A stretch of DNA of 64,000 nt from Mansonella perstans (Eukaryota > Nematoda > Chromadorea > Rhabditida > Onchocercidae). Below the pieces are notes generated by a model that was not told where the DNA came from, searched no databases, and saw only the letters and a program-made list of their open reading frames with translations. A program made the position numbers and the translations under genes. The stretch is from contig JBAMDO010000564.1 in NCBI GenBank assembly GCA_037074765.1, positions 186,001 to 250,000 on the forward strand, in the 5' to 3' direction. Shown in pieces: positions 14,149 to 23,900 of this stretch. Each line of letters begins with the position of its first letter. The stretch's first letter is position 1.

Positions 14149-14669
14149 ATATTCAGGGATAGATATTATTAAATGATTTATATCATCCAACTCTTCATAA
14201 TGTTGGCATTTAGCGGATGTTGATGAGAAAGAAAGTTTAACAAAAGATTGGATAAGAAGTATTTTAGCAATGATAAAGATTTGGAAAATTTAAATTTATT
14301 CAAAAAAATTCAGTAATTGAAAGGTAATCAAGGTAATAGTCAATTCATTTCCATTCAAATAATTGAGTTAATTTTTAATCAACCTTTCAAACTTTTTTTC
14401 TCTTCTTTTTTGTCTGCTAGAAATAAAGCAAAAGTGTGTAAATTTCTGGTGCAAATAAGAGGTCCTCAACATATGATTACTGATCCTTGACCTACAAAAA
14501 GATAGGAATAAAATATCTAAGCCTTCATATGCTGATAACAGATCTTTAATTAGTTCATCAGAAGTTTACGAAAAGATTGCTTTCTCATTGTTCTCATTGT
14601 TTGTACTTTTGCTATGCCAATGAAAAATCTTAACTGCCATTCAAATTGTCACCTTTAAAGGCAAGATTA

Positions 14670-14758
14670 ATTAGAGCAATAAAGGCCAAAAAGCTTTAAG
14701 ATTACATTAGCTAATTAGAGCAATAAAGGCCAAAAAAGCTTTAAGACCACATTAGCTA
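14670..14758. repeat. 44/45-bp tandem duplication
   Basis: Units at 14670-14713 and 14714-14758 share ATTAGAGCAATAAAGGCC, a run of A, then AGCTTTAAG and ACATTAGCTA. They differ by one A in the homopolymer and two substitutions. The high identity suggests a recent duplication. Confidence 0.9.
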
Positions 14759-16734
14759 GCTATTCAAAAAATTGAAAGATTTGACATTTAAAATCAATTC
14801 AATGAAATGTCAACAAATATATGCAATAAGTACATTGCAAGAGGCGTAAGAAATATTTCCATAAATATGTAAGCTAAATTAAAAAAATCATTTATATGTT
14901 TATTGTTTGACAAAGCGAAATTTTTAAATTTATTAAATCATCCATCATCAGAGAGAGAATTTATGATCAATTCCGATGAGACAAATTTATTTCTCAAAGT
15001 TATTTAAGAGCTAACTTAAGCTATTCATCATCGTATCGTAATTATGAAAATTTCATCACTACTATAACTTTTAATATCTATCAATTTGAAAATATTAATG
15101 TTCATTAAAAAGGCAAAAAAAAAAAAATTACAGGCTTTTGAGAGTATTAATTCAACAAAGTGTAGAAAAAGAGAAAAATGGCAATACTGAAAAAAAAAGA
15201 ATATAAGGAACGAAGAATACTTGGGTATGAATAAGTATTTTAATTTTTAAATTTAAAGATTTGAACAACTACGTGACATTCTTGTTTTCTTGTCTTCTTG
15301 CTAAAGTATTAAAGATAGTTAGTTTTCTATCAGTTAACAAAGCCTAAAATGGAATGAACGAATTTTATCTGATAAATTGCAGAAAGAAATGGCAACAACT
15401 GGTACAAGTAGGTTGTTTACTACTAATTAAATTATCTAGATTGCAACTTGTTATAAGCTATAATGAATCAAAGAATGTAACAAGTTTAATTACTTATCAA
15501 CTTTCTTTTGATTATTCTTCTAGTTGTTCCATTGATCATTACTGTATGGTTATTTACATTCTAGCACCAATACTTTGCTTGTTTACTTGCTAATAAAACT
15601 GAAATAGAAATTTCATTTAGTAAAATTTTATGAAAGAATTTTCATTTTTCTCAAATAAACTGAATCAAATCCTAGAAAAAAAAAAAAAAAACACCTAATT
15701 CTTTTACTTGATTGATGGAGATGTAAGTGATGAGAAAAGATAAGGCCATAAACTTGTAAGAAGAACTTAAAAGACAAGGCCTTTTGTTTTTTTTTTCTAA
15801 ATTTTTTTTCTTTAACTTTTCATTTTTTTTTTTTTTTTTTTGAAAAAACTTATTTTTTGAGAATTTTTAAAATTTAAACATTGAAATTTAGATATCATTT
15901 ATGTGACATTAGCAATATTTTTCCCGAGATATTTCGGTCTATCATTATCAACATTAATAGTACTTTGCAGTTAGAAACTTCTAGAAATATATGTAGGAGT
16001 TGCGTGGGCGTATGAAGAGGCGGTTTGATTGGGAAATGTTTTATTTGATAAGATTGTAAAGTTATTTATTTACCGTGTTCCACTAAAATCTTCCAGGGTG
16101 TAGTTATTATTTTTTTTTTTAATCTTTTAATTAATTAATTCTTAAGAAATTTAAATTTTAATTATGATAAAAGTTTGGCCTAATTAGAATTTATTGATAA
16201 TTTCTAAAAGGAAAGATTGTGAAATAACAAAAATAACAATGCAATGATAACAATATTTCCATTAGAGAGATATCGGGAATGAGCAAGGATAGGTAGGAAA
16301 TCGAATTGCAAGAAATTATTGGTAGTAAAAATTTTTAAGTTTCATTTTAATTTGATTGAAAATATGCCTAATTTATTTATAATTTTCTTCATTACTTACT
16401 TTCTTTACGTGTATTTTACCGTCACGTGTTATTCGCATATTCATTTATCTTATTTACGTTTACTATTCATTCTTTTGTTTACTTAAAATTTCTTTCTTTT
16501 TTTTTTTTTGTACTAACTGTACAAGGAAAATGAAGTTTCTTCCACTTTGAAAGTATCAAAATGTATTCAGCGATTTAAACTTATCAAAATTTAAAATTTA
16601 ATCAAAAAAAAATTGTTACGTATTTACGTCAAAATTCGCATAAATCAAAAAAGATCATACTATTGGTGACGTCATTCTGCTGACATAGTCAATTGTTCAA
16701 TACAAAGGATTAATTTGTATGAATTATATGTAGT

Positions 16735-16745
16735 TTTATTTCAGT
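16735..16745 (+). promoter_or_regulatory. probable spliced-leader acceptor of the EVH1/WH1 gene
   Basis: A T-rich tract ends in TTTATTTCAG with the AG at 16743-16744. This is 13 nt before the ATG at 16758, and no upstream exon is visible. The layout matches that of the integrin gene and suggests SL trans-splicing. It is inferred, not shown. Confidence 0.45.
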
Positions 16746-16757
16746 AATTGGGTCTAT

Positions 16758-19466
16758 ATGGAATCATCATTAAATTGGACAGAAAATACTACACTACTAT
16801 TAAAAGATCGGTAAATTTCTCTTTAAATTTATAAAATCTAATTTGAATGTATGATATATAGACCCTGTGGCCTAATGGATAAGGCGTCTGACTTCTAATC
16901 AGAAGATTGCAGGTTCGACCCCTGCCAGGGTCGATCACATGCGTAGGTCACCCTGTTTTGGCGAGCTTTTCGAAAAAGCCTATACTATCTATATATATGT
17001 GTATGTTGTAGCAGCTATCAATTTTCATTGTCATATATGAAATGATAAAAATAGGCATGGAGATTTTTAGATTCAGGCATATTACATGCGTTGCTGTGCA
17101 AGTTTATAAGCTTGAAAGGAATAGTTGGCGTGAATTGACGAAAGATTTTGTCCTACTACATATGTATTATGATGAGAAAGATGGTGAAGCAAAATTGATC
17201 GCTCTTGATGGTGTTAAGGCATGCTTTTTTTTCCAGTTAAAATTAACATCTATTCTGGCAGCAATCCCATATATGTCTATTTGCTTATTCTTTTCCGCAT
17301 ATCATATCAATATGCCATATCAAAGTGTTAATTAGTCAATATTCAATTATTCAATTAGTCAACAGTAAAATTTAGATGTAATAATATCAGTTTACCAATA
17401 TATATCATATCGTTTTTTACCATATATGCTAAATTTACTTTCATTTTCACTATCGGTCACATTGTTATCTGATTAATAATCAGATAAAACATTCACAAGA
17501 TAATATGAAAAATTACAGTTGATTGTACGAGGATTTGTGCTTACTTCTAATCTTCAACTGGTAAGACCGACAAAAAAATTTGTGCATTTTATTAGCTCTA
17601 AGCAAGGGAGATCGGAAATGTACGGTTTTGGTTTTCATCAAGTCTCTGAAGTTGAGAAAGTATGTTATTATGTTGTTTCTACGAACGATTTTATATAATG
17701 CAAATTGTACATTGTAAAGATGTTGTACGGTAAATGAAAAAGCATTCTTATGATTCGTTTAAAATTTCCTTTTAAATCTTTATGTATAATGAATAGATGA
17801 GCAAAGAAATATATATCTTCAAGTGAAATTTTTAAAGAAAATTAAATAGTATTGAATCAAAAAAAATTTCGTATTTTGCAAGTCTCTGTTCTTACTAACT
17901 ACATTGGCTACTTTTTTCCTTCTCTCTCTCTCTCTCTCTGTATGCAGTTAATTCATTTTTTTTTGGAAAATTTTGAAACAACACTTTTATTTCTTAAATA
18001 ACGATGAGAGGGTAATTAAACTCAGAGTGGGTAATTAAAATGATTCTTTCTACTATTTCAGTTTTTGCGACTGTACAGTAGTATGTATAGAAGACTGCAT
18101 TTGTCATCCCGAATCACAATTCAAAGCAGATTTGGAGGAAGCAAAAAACGTCTCTCAAATTTATCAACAAAATCGCAACCGTCTTGTCCAATATCTCTGT
18201 CTACAGCAAGCAGTAAGTCATTTAAACACGCCCTTCAGATCATTAATGATCTATACAAGCCATACTGATAATAACAGACATAATTTTGAATGATTCAGTT
18301 GATGCTGACCAAATTTTATGTAAAAAAATCACTTTTTCATGCAAGACGCGAGTTATTAATTTTATGAAAAATTTTATGAACAATGAGATGACATTACTAT
18401 TGATAGCTATAGTAATTTGCTCATACAACCAGTAGCAAATGTAATTTCAGTACAGGTGCAATTTTCAGCTCCTAAGAAAGATAAAAATGCAGATAGTATT
18501 TCACTCTTTCCCGAGGAAGATTCATGCCAGATATCGCAAGCGACTGTTGATGTTAGTATGCAACACGTTGAAAAAGGAGTGCAAGAACTATCGTTTACTT
18601 CACAGGCTTCTATCACAACTCCGAATTTCACTTCGGTAAACAAAAAATATTAAAGTGATCTTGCTGTCCAAATTAGATTAGAATTAAGTTTAATCAGTTT
18701 TTTTTATAAGTTATTTCAAATTTTGTCAGCTTTTCTTAATCCTCTGTTATCAATTGTATTGATTATCTGTATGGTAACAAATGGCATATAATTGAAGATA
18801 ATAAACACTACCGCACAATTTCGAAAGTTGAACTGCACTTTCTTTGGGCATCTGGAAGTTTTAATATCCATCATAAAGAATTGAACAGTGAACAAAGGAA
18901 TGATCTATGTACTGTTTAGTTAGGGCTATCTTTTCCACTGGATTTCAGACATCTTTCATATCAGCGCAGACCTCTGCGAATGCAAGAAATAATGCCCACT
19001 ACGATAACTCTACTGCATTCGGTAAGCAACACTTTTATGTACTCTCTCTCATAAATCTTTTCTACTAACTTCTTTTATTGGACATTTTTTGAAGAAAATT
19101 CACCCATAGTTATTTGATGTTTGCATTTATCAGCACTTTTTTTCTAGAACGGAAATCGAATTCTTGGCTTTTGTATAATGCTGACTATAGTTTGACAAAG
19201 AAGTAAGCAGTTTAATATCTGCTGAAGAATTATGGAATATTATAATTATGTAGTTCGAGAACTACATAATTATGATATTTGAATTCAAAAGTCAAAGTTC
19301 CTAACGAATTGTTTTTTCAGACTTCAACTTGGATACTGCTCGATCGGATGAGCAAAAGCATTATGAGCTTTGGGATGCATCACCATGGAATGCTTACTTA
19401 GAACAGAGAGCTTACAATAATCAAGAAAACATTACTTCTGCATGGGAATCACTTTTGAAGCATTAA
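16758..19466 (+). CDS. uncharacterised protein with a probable N-terminal EVH1/WH1 domain (8 exons)
   Basis: Exons: 16758-16810, 17077-17218, 17519-17560, 17603-17659, 18062-18212, 18451-18635, 18949-19021, 19321-19466. All phases close, giving 282 residues. Residues 1-115 look like an EVH1/WH1 (PH-fold) domain. The start (ENTTLLL, VAVQVYKLERNSW) recalls WASP-type WH1; LIALDGVK, then EMYGFGF and a helix with EVEKF, recall Homer/Ena EVH1. Such domains bind proline-rich ligands at actin or signalling scaffolds. The middle (about 116-230) is Ser/Thr/Gln-rich and probably disordered. The last 48 residues are Trp/Tyr-rich (YELWDASPWNAYLEQ, AWESLLKH) and look like a conserved tail motif. I do not recognise the whole protein and found no WH2/CA, coiled-coil or EVH2 region that would make it WASP, Homer or Ena. 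Exon 2 may end at 17212 (GT donor) or 17218 (GC donor). Confidence 0.7.
16861..16933 (+). tRNA. trnR-UCU: tRNA-Arg (anticodon UCU)
   Basis: A 73-nt cloverleaf with acceptor stem GACCCTG/CAGGGTC plus discriminator G; D stem GCCT/AGGC; anticodon stem TCTGA/TCAGA closing the loop CTTCTAA; a 5-nt variable loop; and T stem GCAGG/CCTGC around TTCGACC. Anticodon TCT reads AGA (Arg). The internal A and B box sequences for RNA polymerase III are intact, and a short T run follows at about 16955. It lies in intron 1 of the EVH1/WH1 gene on the same strand. CCA is not encoded, as expected for a nuclear tRNA gene. Confidence 0.97.
17920..17940. repeat. (TC)n microsatellite
   Basis: About nine TC units lie in intron 4 of the EVH1/WH1 gene, about 120 bp before the exon 5 acceptor. 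Confidence 0.85.
19236..19279. repeat. near-perfect 21-bp inverted repeat with a 2-nt centre
   Basis: Arms 19236-19256 and 19259-19279 pair with a single mismatch. The inner 15 bp (ATAATTATGTAGTTC and its complement) are perfect and separated only by GA. The repeat sits in intron 7 of the EVH1/WH1 gene, about 40 bp upstream of the last exon. It could extrude as a cruciform or fold as a hairpin in pre-mRNA. No rho-independent context applies in a eukaryote. Confidence 0.85.
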
Positions 19467-20928
19467 GAACCTTGAAATTTCCATTGATTTGCTAGCTCTG
19501 CATGTTTCAAAAAAGTTTTTTTTCTAATGGATGTAAAAATTTTTCCACACTACGTTTTAACACTTTTAACATTGTTATTTGTTTAAGTTGCTTGAAATTG
19601 CTTTGCGGCTTATTCAAAATAAAATTTTTCCCTGTTTCGTATTTTTGCAAGTGTTTTCTAGTTCAGTTCAGTGTGTTTTCATTGACAGATGAGTATGGAC
19701 AAATTTTTAAGATTCGGAAAATTTGTTATAATTTTCGACGTTAAACAGAAAATCTCAAAGAAAACAATAACCTTTTTTCATGCAAAAATCCTTGATCTCG
19801 TTGATTTTCGAAAAAAAAAAAAAAAAAAATCTATGAACAATTTGTACTCGTTGACATCAGGAAAGGTAAATATTCTTCCAATCTCTGATCGAATTCCAAA
19901 TTTGTAACTTTTTTGATCATTTCCTTCGATCATTTGAAGTTTTTTACTATTTTATGATATTTTACTGTACAATGTTTTTCAAATGATTCTTTGTTTAAGT
20001 GTTAGAATCTGAAAAGGAGAGATGAAGCGTGGGAATTATCCATGGATAGTAGTGGGGTTTCTTCCTAATTTCCTAAAAAGTTTCAAAATAATTGTATTGT
20101 TTCTCCTTTATTAAAAGTAATGAAATAGTTAATAGTCCGGACCAAACAGTACTTCAATTATTAAATTCAACATTTTATTAATTTTAAATATTTGAATGTT
20201 CATTTCCTGTGAATAATATTAGTGAAATGTCGTATGAAATTGATTTCTTGTTGCCAGGCAACTGAATAGCGGTATTGTTATGCCATACTTTAGAATTGCT
20301 TCACAGTCAGCTATTAAACAAGAAAAGTCCCGAACAGTTGAAACTATTTCTGATTTTTTTCTGAGGTTTTCAGCATGAAAAATTCAATCGAATTTCAGAT
20401 TTGATTATTTTCAAATTCATTTTGCTGAACTTTTTTACGATTCATACTTATATTTGCTTCAAATACCTCTCTATATTTCTTGTATAAATTTATATGTACC
20501 AAGGAAAATCGAATAACTCCCATTTCATTCTTCCTCCCCACAAGCATTTTATATATATCAAGCGATCATCTTTTAAAGAACTTTATACACTCTCTAAAAA
20601 TTACCTTTTCCACATGAAATTTCTACTTTCTCATTGCTTCTGATCTTTTAATAAATACCGCTATTACTTATCGCATTTAAATTGATAGAATGTATTAAAG
20701 GCACTGAAACAATGTAATCAGGAAAAGTGATCAATTAAATTATTAGTTCTAGTCATCTTAATTAGCAGTAATTGATTAACTGAAAGAACTTCCATATGGA
20801 ATTTTCAAATACTATTAGAATTTTCATTTTTGCCAAAAATCAGAACTGTTCTGAAGAGTTGGCACTTTCATCAGGTAAATACATAATTTGTTATGAAACT
20901 TTTTAAATGCATAGGTTGAGTGATCGGA
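19467..20928. other. 1.46-kb spacer between the EVH1/WH1 and IFT139 genes
   Basis: It contains the 3' UTR of the EVH1/WH1 gene, with an AATAAA signal at 19618-19623, 152 nt after the stop codon, and an A run at 19810-19829. Open frames within it have no recognisable motif. A weak acceptor (ATGCATAG, G at 20914) precedes the IFT139 ATG. The same-strand arrangement could suggest an operon, but the gap is long for one. Confidence 0.5.
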
Positions 20929-23900
20929 ATGACAGAAGTTAACAAAGCGATAACAGAGCTTGATTGGCTACTTCACTGCAATATACTTTATCATCTTCAA
21001 GAAGGATATTATGGAACAGCTTTAACAATCTGCGATGAAGAATTACGTAAAGTTAATAATTCCCGAGAACTTGTATTATTTCGATCGATCGCTTTAATAA
21101 AGCACGGTGTCATTTTTGTTTTATTTTTCCGCTTTCATTATTTTGCAAATGTGAGATGGCTTATTATTTTTATTTGACCTTTCTTTAAACACCCATTTTT
21201 TCTCATTTTATCCTACAACAACTATGAAAATGATTCTCTTTGAAAAATTTTATCGTTTATTGTCTTCATAAATCTTATCGTGAATTCATTAATTTAAGAT
21301 CAATATGTGGAAGTAGTACGTCTACTTGGCGCACTTTGTCAGGATGCAGTTGCTGGATTGGCAGCATCAATAATTCTTCGGACAGCGCATGCTTCGCTAA
21401 AAAATCCAGGTTTTCATGATATATATTAAACTTTGATGACCTGAACGTAATAATTGTCTTAAAATGAGATGCATTAGGAAATTTCCGAAACGTGAATAAA
21501 TATATTTAACTAAGTTATTATTATTATAGATCGAGAAGAAATATCCGAATTAGATCGAATTATCAATGAGGCATGCATTAATGCAAGTATTGAGGCCAAA
21601 TACAGTGCAGCAATTGCTTATCTATTGCTCGATGACGATGATAATGCTCATTCCATAATCGAAAGATCAGTCGATCCTAACAATATTGAAGTATTTTTTA
21701 TACTTTTCTTGAATTTCTGCCATTTGCATGAGTAATTCAAGCCAAACAACAGTATGTTTTTTCCAGTTCATCGTTCTTCAAGCTTGGATCGAACTTCACC
21801 TTCGCAAAGACTTGAATACCGCGCAAAAGCTTTTCAAAAAAGGCATCACAGCTGGTTTGCTTATTTTCGTGATATGTATTCATTATGCTATGAACTTCCT
21901 GTATGTTTCGAGTCTGAAAAATATAGGAAATTTTTTAGGACATTTATCGCCAAAGGAATTTTTTTTAAGATTTTATTTTTCACTATTTATTGCATTAAGA
22001 AAGAGTTTTGTATATTTTTGTTTGAAGAAATTTCTTTTCCGTGAAATTTCACGAAATTTCAAATTTGGAAATTTCGTTTTGTAGATTTGAGCCAATTATT
22101 ATCTCAACCTTAAAGCAGAATTCTGAGCTTTTAGAATATCCAAGTGCATATATTGGAATGGCACGTTTGTTGGAAGGACGAAGGAACTTCACGGAATTGC
22201 GTCAAGTTCTTTACACTTTGATGAAGAAAGCTCCAACTTTTCTTCCTGGATATATTGAATACTGTAAAGCACATTTGATGGTTCAGGACTGGAAAAATTG
22301 CATGGAACAAGCACAACAGACGTTACTTCTACAGGTATCACTGGTTTCGCTAGATGCGCAAATGTTAACAGTATTAGTATGATCCAGATTTTTAATTTCA
22401 ATTTTTTTGGGAAGGATTATATCTGTCTTTTCAAAGTCTCTTCTACACTGCAAAATTTTAATTATTCTAAAAAGAGCTTCATAATTATACAAATTTTAGG
22501 TAAGAAGGAAAAATATTCTGAAAATTCAGGAATGTAACTTAAATTGAAAATAGTAAATTTATCATTAGATATTTAGAGTAATTGTTTACAAGTTCGTTGG
22601 TTAGAAGTGATTCACGAGCTAATCATAAAAGGTCACATGAAAGAACTTGAAAATGCCCTGCAAAATCTTGCTGAAGCAATCGAGAAAAATGAGCCAAAAA
22701 ATTATCAGCTGCATTACAAAATTGCTCAACTTATTATCCGAATCACCACGATTGATCATCCAGCTACAAAATTTGCCAGGTTGTTCATTGATCCCAACCA
22801 TTTATTTCTATCGAAGGAATGTGAGTTACAGTATCGGAAGTTAAGAAATATTTTAATATAGACCGATGCGTTTTTTCACTTATTCCTTTTATCTTTGTGA
22901 TTCAAAATTTTCACAATAGTATTTCTTGATTGAGCTTCTTCTTCAGTTCATTTAACTTAATGGAAAAATTTTTTTGGTCTAAATTCTGACTCTTATTTCA
23001 AACTGTTACTCTTGCTCTTACTTCTAACTCTTATTTCAATGCAGCATGTCTTGTTGCATTTTTCAAATTGCAACAGTAAAGCTTTCAAAAATGAAACTTA
23101 TTGCTGCTCATTAAAGTTATGAATACTCGGAAACTTCTCTAGCAACTTCAAGATAATTTTATGTTTTTCTCACATTGTCCATTGACTTCGTTTCACTGTT
23201 GGTTCTGATAAAATTATGTTTAATGAACAAAAATTAGTTTCAGGAAATTACTTAATAGTGCAATTTCGATGACGAAGAACCAGGAATATTTGTATGAACA
23301 GGTAAGATTATTGTTACATGATGGAGATTTTAAGGCAGCTGAAAAAGTTACGCTCGAAGCATTAAAAGATGATGCCGCTCCAAATGCATATTTATTAATT
23401 GGTAAAAATTAATATTTTTTTCTTTTTTTATTTAACAATTTTCCTTATCAATCTTAAGCTTCCATGGATTTTTTTTCCAAGCTACTTCTTTTTTAATAAT
23501 AATTTGAGGGTTAGAATAAGATTTTTTATAGGTGTAGCACAATGTTTCATTGCAAAAGGTCACATAGATGATGCAATTACTCAGATGGAATTCGTGAAAG
23601 CAACACATCCCGAAATCTGTCAAACTAGTGTAAGGTTAATTTATATTTACTCAAATATTTAACAAATTGTATATTGCTGAATCGTCTTTGGAATTTCAAG
23701 TTTTTAAAAATTTCAGCTATATATCTACCTGATGGCAGTATTGGATAAAGAACAACATAAACCGTTTGAGCAATTCCTTCAAAAAATACAAAATGCAGTA
23801 GATATGCATCAGTCAGCGTTGCAGGTTTTTTTTCTCCCATCTGATTAAACTACAGTTTTTCTCGAACTTGTGAACCCTTTGATATCACTTTTTTCATTCT

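Larger units (their letters stand above)
8091..16744. other. 8.6-kb gene-poor intergenic region
   Basis: No convincing protein gene was found. Open frames here are short, lack family motifs and have AT-rich random composition. The region holds three clear tandem repeats (9662-9721, 14083-14148, 14670-14758) and A/T homopolymer runs. It probably contains the divergent promoters of the integrin gene (leftward) and the EVH1/WH1 gene (rightward). One weak two-exon coding candidate near 10.7-11.1 kb is discussed in the findings. Confidence 0.55.

Noticed and set aside
17042..17335. Uninterrupted 97-residue reading of exon 2 from an ATG at 17042
   Set aside because: Its tail past GVK is hydrophobic and unlike EVH1. 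The acceptor at 17071/17077 and the downstream exons give a coherent domain.
18407..18643. 78-residue minus-strand frame opposite the EVH1/WH1 exon 6
   Set aside because: The plus-strand exon has matched acceptor, donor and phase with its neighbours, so the antisense frame is incidental.
19467..20928. Nematode operon between the EVH1/WH1 and IFT139 genes
   Set aside because: Same strand, but the gap is about 1.46 kb with a polyadenylation signal at 19618. There is no clear SL2-type acceptor or U-rich element.
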